NCBI RefSeq assembly: GCF_027853335.1
Contig: NZ_JAFEUS010000002.1
Span: 2,650,514 to 2,714,513 of the forward strand
Length of the DNA: 64,000 nt
From: Leucobacter sp. UCMA 4100
Lineage (GTDB): Bacteria > Actinomycetota > Actinomycetes > Actinomycetales > Microbacteriaceae
Direction of reading: 5' to 3'
Below the pieces are notes generated by a model. It did not search any database, was not told where the DNA came from, and saw only the letters and a program-made list of their open reading frames with translations. A program made the translations under genes and the position numbers. Position 1 is the stretch's first letter. Each line of letters starts with the position of its first letter. Shown here piece after piece: positions 1 to 8,052 of this stretch.

Positions 1-2
1 TG

Positions 3-623
3 ATCGAAGCCTTCAACGCGGGCGAAGACCTGCACCGTTTCGTCGGCTCTCGCATCTTCGGCGTCGAACCCGCCGACGTGACCTCAGAGATGCGCTCGAA
101 GGTGAAGGCCATGTCGTATGGCCTCGTCTACGGCCTTTCAGCGTTCGGCCTCTCAAAGCAGCTCGGCATCTCTGCCGGCGAGGCCAAGCAGCTCATGCTC
201 GACTACTTCGACCGCTTCGGTGGGGTGCGCGACTACCTCCGCTCGGTCGTCGAGCAGGCCCGCGTCGACCAATACACCGAGACGATCTTCGGCAGGCGTC
301 GTCCCTTCGGCGATCTCGCAAGCCCGAACCGGGTGCTTCGCGAGAACGCGGAGCGTGCGGCGCTCAACGCGCCAATTCAAGGCAGCGCGGCCGACATTAT
401 CAAGCTCGCGATGATCCGCATTGAGCACCGCATGCGCGAGGCGAAGCTCGCCTCGCGCATGCTGCTGCAGATTCATGACGAACTGATGTTCGAGGTGGCA
501 CCTGGCGAGTGGGACGCTCTCGAAGCGATCGTGCTCGCCGAGATGGGTGGCGCCGCCGAGCTGGCCGTGCCGCTCGAGGTGCAGGTGGGTCGCGGCGAGA
601 ACTGGAACTCGGCGGCGCACTAG
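3..623 (+). CDS. polA: DNA polymerase I, C-terminal part (gene starts upstream of the window)
   Basis: The frame is open from base 3 and has no start in the window, so this is the 3' end of polA (about 206 residues). It encodes the end of the family A polymerase domain, which fills gaps in repair and removes Okazaki primers. The O-helix/motif B is visible around bases 90-150 (Arg, Lys, then Tyr-Gly), and motif C (QIHDEL, with the catalytic HDE) is at about bases 468-485. The protein ends 40-50 residues after motif C, as usual for the family. The next gene, rpsA, lies 490 bp downstream on the same strand; polA next to rpsA and coaE is a common actinobacterial order. Confidence 0.97.
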   Translation: MEAFNAGEDLHRFVGSRIFGVEPADVTSEMRSKVKAMSYGLVYGLSAFGLSKQLGISAGEAKQLMLDYFDRFGGVRDYLRSVVEQARVDQYTETIFGRRRPFGDLASPNRVLRENAERAALNAPIQGSAADIIKLAMIRIEHRMREAKLASRMLLQIHDELMFEVAPGEWDALEAIVLAEMGGAAELAVPLEVQVGRGENWNSAAH

Positions 624-637
624 CAGGCCGGTGGCCG

Positions 638-715
638 GCTGCGGTTCGTCGCTCGCTGCCTGCCGGCCGCTCGCTGCCGCTTCGCCGGTCGCTGTCCGCC
701 GGTCGCTGCTCGTGT
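638..715. repeat. degenerate GC-rich short repeats after polA
   Basis: This stretch is built from imperfect copies of a GCCGGTCGCTG-like unit (for example CGCCGGTCGCTG twice near 680-705). It has no convincing coding frame. It could be slipped-strand repeat expansion; I see no function. Confidence 0.45.
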
Positions 716-725
716 TTTTCCCGTT

Positions 726-779
726 TACTTGACGAAAAGCAGGGTGTCGACGCGCAAACACCCTGCTTTTCGTCAAGTA
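726..779. repeat. perfect 22-bp inverted repeat (REP-like palindrome)
   Basis: The left arm (726-747) and right arm (758-779) are exact reverse complements, with a 10-nt loop. The core reads GACGAAAAGCAGGGTGT. There is no T-run after either arm, so it is not a classical intrinsic terminator, although it could still end polA transcripts. Its symmetry and placement in a non-coding gap suggest a dispersed repetitive extragenic palindrome. I did not notice another copy in this window. Confidence 0.7.
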
Positions 780-828
780 GATGCCGGGGCGGGGCGAAAC
801 GAGGGCGAAAGCTCCGCAGCAGCCCAGC

Positions 829-861
829 AACAGCTCCGCAAGAACCCCGCAAGAACCCCGC
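829..861. repeat. three tandem 11-bp units
   Basis: Three adjacent 11-mers: AACAGCTCCGC, then AAGAACCCCGC twice (840-850 and 851-861), followed by a partial fourth. They lie in the non-coding gap between polA and rpsA. The rest of 862-972 shows nothing recognisable. Confidence 0.6.
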
Positions 862-972
862 AACAGCCCAAAAACGGCGGCGGATCGCGCAGCTTTCACC
901 CTGGCCCAAGCAGTAGTTCGCGGTAGCAGGCAGGTGCCCCGCGACACGCCCGGGTGAGAAGGCCCGAGCCGC

Positions 973-1002
973 TTGAAGTTACGCAGAAAACTGCGGTAAG
1001 CT
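973..1002 (+). promoter_or_regulatory. candidate rpsA promoter
   Basis: TTGAAG at 973-978 and TAAGCT at 997-1002 are separated by 18 bp. They sit about 110 bp upstream of the rpsA start, which would leave a roughly 100-nt 5' leader. The -10 match is only moderate. Confidence 0.35.
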
Positions 1003-1112
1003 GAGATGTCACTTTTGTGATGATTTCTGTCCACTGCGCGTGGAATCCAGGGGCCAAACTGCAACGGCTTCTCCATGCGCCCGATTACATACTCATATCG
1101 GAGTTTAATTAC

Positions 1113-2573
1113 ATGAAAAACGAAACGACCGCCAAGGCGCCGAAGCAGGTTGCGATCAACGACATCGGCTCTGCAGAAGACTTTTTGGCCGCGGTCGAAG
1201 AGACGCTGAAGTTCTTCAACGATGGCGACCTCATCGAGGGCACCGTTGTGAAGATCGACCGCGACGAGGTTCTGCTCGACGTTGGTTACAAGACTGAGGG
1301 TGTTATTCCCTCACGCGAACTTTCAATTAAGCATGATGTGAACCCCGACGAGGTCGTTGAAGTTGGCGACACCGTTGAGGCTCTCGTGCTCCAGAAGGAA
1401 GACAAAGAAGGTCGTCTTCTGCTCTCGAAGAAGCGTGCACAGTACGAGCGTGCATGGGGCGACGTCGAGAAGATCAAGGAAGAAGACGGCGTCGTTACCG
1501 GTACCGTCATCGAGGTTGTCAAGGGTGGTCTCATCGTTGACATCGGACTCCGTGGCTTCCTTCCTGCTTCGCTCATCGAGCTGCGCCGCGTTCGCGACCT
1601 GACCCCTTACCTGGGCCAGGAGATCGAGGCAAAGATTCTCGAGCTCGACAAGAACCGCAACAACGTTGTTCTCTCACGCCGCGCTCTGCTCGAGCAGACG
1701 CAGTCAGAGAGCCGCTCAAGCTTCCTCCAGGACCTCACTCCTGGCCAGGTACGCAAGGGTGTCATCTCGTCGATCGTTAACTTCGGTGCGTTCGTCGACC
1801 TCGGTGGCGTTGACGGTCTCGTTCACGTTTCAGAGCTCAGCTGGAAGCACATCGACCACGCTTCAGAGGTCGTCGAGGTTGGCCAGGAAGTCACCGTCGA
1901 GGTGCTCTCGGTCGAGATGGATCGCGAGCGCGTTTCACTCTCGCTCAAGGCAACGCAGGAAGACCCCTGGCAGGTATTCGCCCGCACCCACGCAATCGGC
2001 CAGATTGCACCGGGCAAGGTTACCAAGCTCGTTCCGTTCGGTGCGTTCGTTCGCGTCGCAGACGGCATCGAGGGCCTCGTGCACATCTCAGAGCTCTCGG
2101 GCCAGCACGTTGAGCTCGCCGAGCAGGTTGTCTCGGTCGGCGACGAGTGCTTCGTCAAGATCATCGACATCGACCTCGAGCGCCGCCGCATCTCGCTCAG
2201 CCTCAAGCAGGCTAACGAGGGCGTCGACCCAGAGGGCACCGAGTTCGACCCCGCACTCTACGGCATGACCACCGAGTACGACGAGAACGGCGAGTACAAG
2301 TACCCAGAAGGCTTCGACCCTGAGACGCAGGAGTGGAAAGAAGGCTTCGAGACCGAGCGCGAGAAGTGGGAGCAGGAATACGCTGCCGCACAGTCACGCT
2401 GGGAGGCTCACAAGCTGCAGGTTGCCGAGGCAATCAAGGCAGAGGCAGAGGCCATCGCCAACCCCGCAGAGTCGTCATCATCTTCGGCATCACAGAGCGC
2501 ACCCGCTTCGGCTGGTACCCTCGCCGACGACGAGGCACTCGCTGCACTCAGGTCACAGCTTGAAGGCAAGTAA
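1113..2573 (+). CDS. rpsA: 30S ribosomal protein S1
   Basis: A 486-residue RNA-binding protein of the small ribosomal subunit that helps mRNAs load for initiation. Four S1 (OB-fold) repeats follow one another at roughly residues 35-105, 120-190, 205-280 and 290-365. The third and fourth carry the typical GAFV and GLVH(V/I)SELS signatures. The C-terminal 120 residues are acidic and Ser/Ala-rich. The frame is open further upstream, but ATG 1113 has GGAG at 1100-1103 with 9-nt spacing and gives the usual N-terminus. A strong terminator follows. A four-repeat S1 is normal for actinobacteria, against six repeats in E. coli. Confidence 0.97.
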   Translation: MKNETTAKAPKQVAINDIGSAEDFLAAVEETLKFFNDGDLIEGTVVKIDRDEVLLDVGYKTEGVIPSRELSIKHDVNPDEVVEVGDTVEALVLQKEDKEGRLLLSKKRAQYERAWGDVEKIKEEDGVVTGTVIEVVKGGLIVDIGLRGFLPASLIELRRVRDLTPYLGQEIEAKILELDKNRNNVVLSRRALLEQTQSESRSSFLQDLTPGQVRKGVISSIVNFGAFVDLGGVDGLVHVSELSWKHIDHASEVVEVGQEVTVEVLSVEMDRERVSLSLKATQEDPWQVFARTHAIGQIAPGKVTKLVPFGAFVRVADGIEGLVHISELSGQHVELAEQVVSVGDECFVKIIDIDLERRRISLSLKQANEGVDPEGTEFDPALYGMTTEYDENGEYKYPEGFDPETQEWKEGFETEREKWEQEYAAAQSRWEAHKLQVAEAIKAEAEAIANPAESSSSSASQSAPASAGTLADDEALAALRSQLEGK

Positions 2574-2579
2574 CTCCCG

Positions 2580-3185
2580 CTAGTTACTCCGCGAATTGGC
2601 CCGGTGCGCACGAGCGCGCCGGGCCTTTTTCATACCCCGAATCGCGACCCAGACGAGGGCGATGAGTAGCACGAGCCCGATAAGGGGAGCGATAATGGCC
2701 GCGAGTGAGAGGCCCACGGCACCCGTGTCTTCGGCAACGCTCACGATCGGGGCGGCGGCTCCGGCACTCAGTGTGTTGAGCACGGGCCGTGCGATTGCCT
2801 TGAACAGGTGGGGAAGTAACGCAATGACGATGCCCGCGACCATCGGCCACCAGAACGAGACGTCGCTGAACGCCCCGGGGTCAGCCACCGAAACGGTATC
2901 GCTCGAGAGACCTGCGCTGAACACCATGCCGCCCGATGCGGGGCGCACCACGGTTTGCGCGATATCGTTGACGAAATCGAGCGCGGGCACCTTGTCGACG
3001 ACGACCTCGATGACGAAGAGCACGGCGAGGGCGATGAGTGCCCAATCGCTCGCGATCCACGACCATGTCTCGGGTAAGTCGATGAGCTGGGTGAAGCGCG
3101 CGAGCAGGCCGAGCGCGAGCAGCGGAACGTAAGCGTTGAGGCCAGCGGCAGTGGCGAGCAGGAGTCCGGTGAGCATCGCGATCAT
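2580..3185 (-). CDS. DUF4126 family membrane protein
   Basis: A 201-residue integral membrane protein with about five hydrophobic segments and an Arg/Lys-rich C-terminal tail (after residue 180). The N-terminus has the family-like ATAAGLNAYVPLLALGL pattern, and the middle carries a VVDKVPALD motif. It matches the DUF4126 family, whose function is unknown. The start is ATG 3185 (a second Met is at residue 4). It runs against rpsA, so its last 15 or so codons overlap the rpsA terminator hairpin, and it diverges from coaE by about 50 bp. Confidence 0.82.
   Translation of the reverse strand: MIAMLTGLLLATAAGLNAYVPLLALGLLARFTQLIDLPETWSWIASDWALIALAVLFVIEVVVDKVPALDFVNDIAQTVVRPASGGMVFSAGLSSDTVSVADPGAFSDVSFWWPMVAGIVIALLPHLFKAIARPVLNTLSAGAAAPIVSVAEDTGAVGLSLAAIIAPLIGLVLLIALVWVAIRGMKKARRARAHRANSRSN
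2598..2630 (+). terminator. rpsA intrinsic terminator
   Basis: A 12-bp stem (2598-2609 with 2614-2625, one T-G pair) closes an ACGA tetraloop and is followed by five T. It ends rpsA transcription, yet it lies inside the last codons of the convergent DUF4126 gene. Confidence 0.88.
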
Positions 3186-3238
3186 GTGAACAGTGTATGG
3201 CGCTTTTCGCGGTGACTGGGCGGCGGTATCATCGAGAG

Positions 3239-3886
3239 ATGTTCTTCATCGGTCTCACCGGAGGCATTGCCTCGGGCAAATCAACGATCACGCGGCGGCT
3301 TGCAGAGCTCGGGGCCGTGACGCTCGACGCTGACCAGCTCGCGAGAGTCGTCGTCGAACCAGGAACGCCGGGGCTGCAACAGGTGCGCGAGGCGTTTGGA
3401 GACGGCGTCATCGCGGCCGACGGGAGCCTTGACCGTGCGGCGCTCGGGGCGCTCGTGTTTCGCGACCCCGAACGGCTTGCGGTGCTGAACGGCATCGTGC
3501 ACCCCGCGATTCAGCAGCACGTCGCGGGCGTGATCAGCGAACTTGAGGCCGAGAACCCTGATGGGGTGCTCGTGTATGACATCCCGTTGCTCGTTGAGAG
3601 CGATCATGATTACGTCTGGGATCTCGTGGTCGTCGCCGACGCGCCCGATGAGGCGCGCATCGAGCGCATGGTCGAACTGCGCGGCATGACCGAAGATGAG
3701 GCGAGGGCGCGTATCGCGAACCAGGTCACGAACGAGGCCCGTCGCGCGGTCGCCGACGTCGTGATCGATACCTCAGGAACCGTCGAAGAGACGATTGCCC
3801 AGACCGATGCGTTCTGGCACAAACTCGTGGCGGATCGAGGCCTTCGCGCAGGCAAGAGCGAGCGCGAAGGCGGCAGCGGGGTCTAG
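3239..3886 (+). CDS. coaE: dephospho-CoA kinase
   Basis: Last step of coenzyme A synthesis: ATP-dependent phosphorylation of dephospho-CoA at the 3'-OH. It is 215 residues long, with the P-loop GGIASGKST at residues 8-16, an early DAD motif (residues 33-35) and the DIPLL(V/L)E motif near residue 105. ATG 3239 is chosen over the upstream in-frame start at 3197 because the family begins a few residues before the P-loop. A TATCAT element at 3227-3232 ends 6 nt before the ATG, so the mRNA may be leaderless. The stop overlaps the stop of the convergent VKOR gene at a TCTAGA palindrome. Confidence 0.95.
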   Translation: MFFIGLTGGIASGKSTITRRLAELGAVTLDADQLARVVVEPGTPGLQQVREAFGDGVIAADGSLDRAALGALVFRDPERLAVLNGIVHPAIQQHVAGVISELEAENPDGVLVYDIPLLVESDHDYVWDLVVVADAPDEARIERMVELRGMTEDEARARIANQVTNEARRAVADVVIDTSGTVEETIAQTDAFWHKLVADRGLRAGKSEREGGSGV

Positions 3887-4515
3887 AAAGCGCCGATTCC
3901 GAACTCGGTGAAGAGCCAGTTCAAACGGAACTGGGCGGCGGTTGCAATCGCGATGAAGTTGAGCACGATGATGACCCAGGCCCACTGGGTGAGGGTTGTG
4001 CCAACGTTTCGGAAGCGTTCTGAGCCGCCGAAGAGTCCGCGTGACCAGTTCGTGAAGAGCGAGATCCACCACAATGGAATCATGACGGTCCACACGACCA
4101 TGCACCAGGGGCACAGGGTGCCGAGGTCATAGATGCTCTGGTACTGCAGCCAGCACACGAACACGTAGCCGCCGAGCAGTCCGAGCTGGTAAACGATCCA
4201 GAACCAGCGCTTGAAGGTTGCCCCGGCAAGCAGTGCGACACCGACAATGATCGGTGCAGTGAAAGCGGCGACGCCAATGATGGCGTTCGGGAACCCAAAA
4301 ATGCTGCCCTGCCATGAGGCCATGTTGGGGCCGCAGGTGACGAGCACCGAGATGTCGCAGTTGGGCGAGTAGTCGGGCTCAACGAGGGTTTTGAGGTACT
4401 CGGTGAGCAGCTCAAATGAAGCGAAGAGGCCGATGACGCCAGCAATAATGCTGAACACGCTGTAGGCGGTGCGTCGTGAAGGGGGAAGCTGGGCGGTTTC
4501 GGTTGCCATAGTCAT
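3883..4515 (-). CDS. vitamin K epoxide reductase (VKOR) family membrane protein
   Basis: A membrane thiol oxidoreductase of about 210 residues, expected to pass electrons from a DsbA-like partner to a quinone during disulfide formation at the outer membrane face. It has five hydrophobic segments, a loop cysteine pair (Cys-Asp-Ile ... Thr-Cys, about residues 54-62) and the redox motif CPWC between later helices. ATG 4515 is chosen (ATG 4509 is also possible); the longer open frame to 4608 has no VKOR-like sequence. No DsbA-like partner is visible nearby. It converges with coaE and diverges from rne. Confidence 0.9.
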   Translation of the reverse strand: MTMATETAQLPPSRRTAYSVFSIIAGVIGLFASFELLTEYLKTLVEPDYSPNCDISVLVTCGPNMASWQGSIFGFPNAIIGVAAFTAPIIVGVALLAGATFKRWFWIVYQLGLLGGYVFVCWLQYQSIYDLGTLCPWCMVVWTVMIPLWWISLFTNWSRGLFGGSERFRNVGTTLTQWAWVIIVLNFIAIATAAQFRLNWLFTEFGIGAF

Positions 4516-4561
4516 TATTCTTACGCAAGAAACCTGAAACTTTACAACATGTGTGTTGAGT

Positions 4562-4592
4562 CCGACCACATTCCTGCGCCGCATGGCATAAT
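4562..4592 (+). promoter_or_regulatory. candidate promoter for RNase E gene
   Basis: An extended -10 (TGG then CATAAT, 4584-4592) lies about 170 bp upstream of the rne start, with only a weak -35 (CCGACC or GACCAC near 4562-4569). It implies a long 5' UTR of the kind RNase E genes often use for autoregulation. The remainder of 4593-4745 shows nothing clear. Confidence 0.35.
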
Positions 4593-4762
4593 AGACGCAG
4601 CACAACATGCAGATGTATGTGCGTTAAGTTTTCTCGCTGATCGATGAAGCGAGCGACCGGCACGGTCGAGCAGGGTGAAATCCCAAAGAGTTTTCGCGAG
4701 AACCTTCTCGCAACAAGAGTTCCGTGCAACGTTAAAGCACGGGTATAAGGAGTTCACCAGAA

Positions 4763-7237
4763 ATGGTGCAAGAGACACAATACGAATCAGAGCAGAACGA
4801 ACCCGGGGCAGAGCAGGCCGTGGGCGAGACCCCGGAGGCAGGGTCTCCCGAGACGCAGCCTGAGCCCCAGGACACGAAAGCTGTGGCTTCTGAAGCGCAG
4901 CCCGAGGCCGTGGCTGATTCGGCTGCAGCGCCCGAGTCAGACGAAGCGGCTACAGCGGATCCTCAGGCTTCCGAGGCCCCTGAGGAGCCCTCCGCGGGAG
5001 AAGCCGAGACTCAGCAGGAGCCGGCCGCCGTGAGCGAAGAAACTCCCGAGCCACTCACCCCACTTGAGCAGTTCATGGCGAGTAAAGAGTTGCTCTTTAT
5101 TGCCCCCGATGTGCCACCTATTCAGCCGAGGTCGCGCCGCTCAGAGGCGATCGATCTTGATGAGTTGCTCGACCGGGAAACCCAGTCGAGCGAGAACGAC
5201 GCGACATCGCGCCGCACCCGCAACCGCAGTGGCCGTCGTTCACCGCAGGATTCGCAGCGCGCTGATGAGCAGCCCCAACAGCCACAGCGCCAGGAGCGCA
5301 AGCAGGCCGCACCCGTCTCTGAACCGCAGCGGCTCAAAGGCTCGACCCGGCTTGAAGCGAAGAAGCAGCGCCGCCGCGAGGGGCGCGAGGCAGGCCGCCG
5401 TCGCACCGTCATCACTGAGTCAGAGTTTCAGGCGAGGCGCGAGTCGGTTGACCGCCAGATGATTGTTCGTTCGCTCGACGATCGCATTCAGATTGGTGTG
5501 CTCGAAGACAACGTGCTCGTGGAGCACTATGTTGCGCGCTCGAGCGAGACCTCGCTCATCGGCAACGTCTACCTCGGCAAAGTGCAGAACGTGTTGCCGA
5601 GCATGGAGGCGGCGTTCGTCGACATCGGGCGCGGCCGCAACGCAGTGCTCTACTCGGGCGAGGTTGACTGGTCATCATTTGACGGTGCACAGTCGGCGCG
5701 CAAGATCGAGAATGTGCTGAGCCCCGGTGACAAGGTGCTCGTGCAGGTGACGAAAGATCCGGTTGGTCACAAGGGTGCACGCCTGACGAGCCAGGTCTCA
5801 CTGCCTGGCCGCTTCCTGGTCTACGTTCCTGGCGGTGCCATGAACGGCATTTCGCGCAAGTTGCCCGACACCGAGCGTGCGCGCCTCAAGAAGATCCTCA
5901 AGGAGGTCCTTCCCGACGGCGCTGGCGTCATCGTGCGTACCGCAGCTGAGGGTGCCAGCGAAGACCACCTGACGCTCGATGTGCAGCGACTCACCAAACA
6001 GTGGGAGTCGATTCAGGAGCGCTCGAAGAAGGACAACGCGCCGTCGCTTCTGCACTCAGAATCGGACATGCTCATCAAAATCGTTCGCGATGTCTTCAAC
6101 GAAGACTTCCAGAAGATGATCATCTCGGGCAACGACACGTACGGCGTTATCTCGCGATACCTCGAGCAGGTTGCGCCAGAGCTGTGTGAGCGACTCGAGC
6201 ATTACCAGGACGAGCGCGACATCTTCGATCGCTACCGCATCAGCGAGCAGATCTCGAAAGCGCTCGACCGCAAGGTTTGGCTGCCCTCTGGCGGCTCGCT
6301 CGTGATTGACCGCACCGAAGCCATGACCGTTGTTGACGTGAACACCGGCAAGTTTGTCGGCTCAGGCGGCAACCTCGAAGAGACCGTGACGAAGAACAAC
6401 CTCGAAGCGGCCGAAGAGATCGTGCGCCAGCTGCGTCTGCGCGACATTGGCGGCATTATCGTTGTCGACTTCATTGACATGGTGCTTGAGTCGAACCGTG
6501 ACCTCGTTCTGCGACGCATGGTCGAGTGCCTGAGTCGCGACCGTACGAAGCACCAGGTTGCTGAGGTAACCTCGCTCGGGCTTGTTCAGATGACGCGTAA
6601 GAAGCTTGGTCTCGGCCTGCTCGAGTCATTCAGCGAGCCCTGCGAGATCTGCGCCGGTCGCGGGCTTATCGTGCACCAGGAGCCGGTGCACCGAGAAACC
6701 CAGCACCGCTCGAGCGGTAAGCGGGGCAAGCAGCAGAACCACCAGCAGCAGCAACAACAGCAGCAGCAAAGTCAGCAGCAGTCGCAGCCGCACGCGATTA
6801 GCGACGGCGCGAAGAACATGCTTGCCCAGGTTGCTGCTTCAACAATCGCTCCCTCTGCTGAGGGAGAGCAGGCAGCTGAGGCTCCCGCGACGAAGCCCCG
6901 CAGGGCGCGCGCGAAGTCACAGCAGTCGCAAAAGCGGGCCCAGGCGGCGCAGAAAGCCGAGGCCAGCCAGGGCGAGCAGCAGCCATCAGGCGCCGACCAC
7001 GGCGCACGTAACGAGCAGGCTGCCGACATTGCCGCGGCCGTTCAGCAGGCGTTCACGGCTCCAAAGACCGTCGACAGGGCCGCGGCAGCGGCTCCGAAAG
7101 ATCTGCTCGATTCGGTTCTCAACGCGCTCCCAGACGCGCCTGAGACCGGTGAGAGCCGGCTGTGTTCGCGACGAGCGACGCGCAGGCAGCAGGGCGTCGA
7201 CCCCAAACAGCTCTTTACTGAGCTTGAAGATCAATAA
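4763..7237 (+). CDS. rne: ribonuclease E/G family endoribonuclease
   Basis: The main single-strand-specific endonuclease of RNA decay and rRNA/tRNA processing. It is 824 residues long. An acidic, Glu/Ala/Pro-rich disordered N-terminus (about residues 1-115) leads into a basic linker and then the S1/RNase E catalytic core from about residue 225. The core ends with the Zn-link CEIC at about residue 630. The C-terminal tail is disordered and holds a His-His then nine-Gln run with further Gln repeats (about residues 655-680, bases 6730-6790). The start ATG 4763 has AAGGAG at 4746-4751. This long-tailed architecture is typical of actinobacterial RNase E. It sits upstream of rplU, as in related genomes. 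Confidence 0.95.
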   Translation: MVQETQYESEQNEPGAEQAVGETPEAGSPETQPEPQDTKAVASEAQPEAVADSAAAPESDEAATADPQASEAPEEPSAGEAETQQEPAAVSEETPEPLTPLEQFMASKELLFIAPDVPPIQPRSRRSEAIDLDELLDRETQSSENDATSRRTRNRSGRRSPQDSQRADEQPQQPQRQERKQAAPVSEPQRLKGSTRLEAKKQRRREGREAGRRRTVITESEFQARRESVDRQMIVRSLDDRIQIGVLEDNVLVEHYVARSSETSLIGNVYLGKVQNVLPSMEAAFVDIGRGRNAVLYSGEVDWSSFDGAQSARKIENVLSPGDKVLVQVTKDPVGHKGARLTSQVSLPGRFLVYVPGGAMNGISRKLPDTERARLKKILKEVLPDGAGVIVRTAAEGASEDHLTLDVQRLTKQWESIQERSKKDNAPSLLHSESDMLIKIVRDVFNEDFQKMIISGNDTYGVISRYLEQVAPELCERLEHYQDERDIFDRYRISEQISKALDRKVWLPSGGSLVIDRTEAMTVVDVNTGKFVGSGGNLEETVTKNNLEAAEEIVRQLRLRDIGGIIVVDFIDMVLESNRDLVLRRMVECLSRDRTKHQVAEVTSLGLVQMTRKKLGLGLLESFSEPCEICAGRGLIVHQEPVHRETQHRSSGKRGKQQNHQQQQQQQQQSQQQSQPHAISDGAKNMLAQVAASTIAPSAEGEQAAEAPATKPRRARAKSQQSQKRAQAAQKAEASQGEQQPSGADHGARNEQAADIAAAVQQAFTAPKTVDRAAAAAPKDLLDSVLNALPDAPETGESRLCSRRATRRQQGVDPKQLFTELEDQ

Positions 7238-7263
7238 ATAATTCAGAGAAAACTCCGTGTCAT

Positions 7264-7293
7264 TTGACCGAACCAGCAGTTTTGCCGTAATAT
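7264..7293 (+). promoter_or_regulatory. promoter of the rplU-rpmA operon
   Basis: TTGACC at 7264-7269 and TAATAT at 7288-7293 with an 18-bp spacer; both hexamers match consensus well. The 5' leader to rplU is about 90 nt and includes a small hairpin (GCAACT 7305-7310 with AGTTGC 7318-7323). Confidence 0.7.
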
Positions 7294-7390
7294 TGATTGC
7301 TGGTGCAACTCCGCGTGAGTTGCTTGATGAGCAAGGCCCACCCGTGTGGCTAAAGCTCCAACACGGACAAACCAGAGAAAAGGTACACAA

Positions 7391-7699
7391 GTGGTTTACG
7401 CAGTAGTGCGCGCCGGTGGGCGTCAGGAAAAGGTTGAGGTTGGCTCAGTCATCACCATCAACCGTGTTGCTGGCGACGACAAGGGCAAAGTAGAACTTCC
7501 CGCAGTGCTTCTCGTTGATGGTGACAAGATCACCACCGACGCTGACAAGCTCGCGAAGGTCAAGGTCACCGCCGAGGTTGTTGAAGACCTCCGTGGCCCC
7601 AAGATCATCATCCAGAAGTACAAGAACAAGACCGGCTACAAGGCTCGCCAGGGTCACCGTCAGGAGCTCACGCGCCTGAAGGTTACCGGTATCAAGTAG
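7391..7699 (+). CDS. rplU: 50S ribosomal protein bL21
   Basis: A 102-residue large-subunit protein that binds 23S rRNA with bL20. It has the family start [14 protein letters not shown] and the C-terminal [13 protein letters not shown] pattern. The start is GTG 7391 with an AAAGG Shine-Dalgarno at about 7378-7383. An upstream in-frame start at 7346 would add 15 residues not seen in bL21. rpmA follows after 38 bp with its own strong ribosome binding site. Confidence 0.97.
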   Translation: MVYAVVRAGGRQEKVEVGSVITINRVAGDDKGKVELPAVLLVDGDKITTDADKLAKVKVTAEVVEDLRGPKIIIQKYKNKTGYKARQGHRQELTRLKVTGIK

Positions 7700-7737
7700 T
7701 TCGTCTTCATAAACGTTAAGATCTAAGGAGAAAGACC

Positions 7738-7992
7738 ATGGCATCAAAGAAGGGTGTGAGTTCAACTCGCAACGGCCGTGACTCAAATGCTCAGCGCCTT
7801 GGCGTGAAGCGCTACGCTGGCCAGGTTGTTAACGCCGGTGAAATCATCGTTCGCCAGCGTGGAACCCAGTTCCACCCAGGTGCAAACGTTGGCCGTGGCG
7901 GCGACGACACGCTGTTTGCTCTCTCAGCAGGCGAAGTGGAGTTCGGTACCCGCGGTGGGCGTAAGATTGTGAATATCGTCGCAGCTGCGTAA
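7738..7992 (+). CDS. rpmA: 50S ribosomal protein bL27
   Basis: An 84-residue protein near the peptidyl-transferase centre. It begins [16 protein letters not shown] and carries the RLGVKRY and RQRGT motifs. There is no N-terminal pre-sequence of the kind cleaved in Firmicutes. An AAGGAG lies 8 nt before ATG. A terminator hairpin separates it from obg. Confidence 0.97.
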   Translation: MASKKGVSSTRNGRDSNAQRLGVKRYAGQVVNAGEIIVRQRGTQFHPGANVGRGGDDTLFALSAGEVEFGTRGGRKIVNIVAAA

Positions 7993-8013
7993 TCGATCAT
8001 AACCACGTGAAAG

Positions 8014-8034
8014 GCGAGCTTCGGCTCGCTTTTT
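8014..8034 (+). terminator. UUCG-loop terminator between rpmA and obg
   Basis: GCGAGC (8014-8019) pairs with GCTCGC (8024-8029) around a TTCG tetraloop, then TTTTT (8030-8034). It probably lets ribosomal-protein mRNA end here while a fraction reads on into obg. Confidence 0.85.
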
Positions 8035-8052
8035 GCGTATACAGGAGGAAAA

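Noticed and set aside
153-1076. 307-codon minus-strand frame across polA and the following gap
   Set aside because: It runs through the polA catalytic region in antisense and through the palindrome at 726-779; no domain or start signal.
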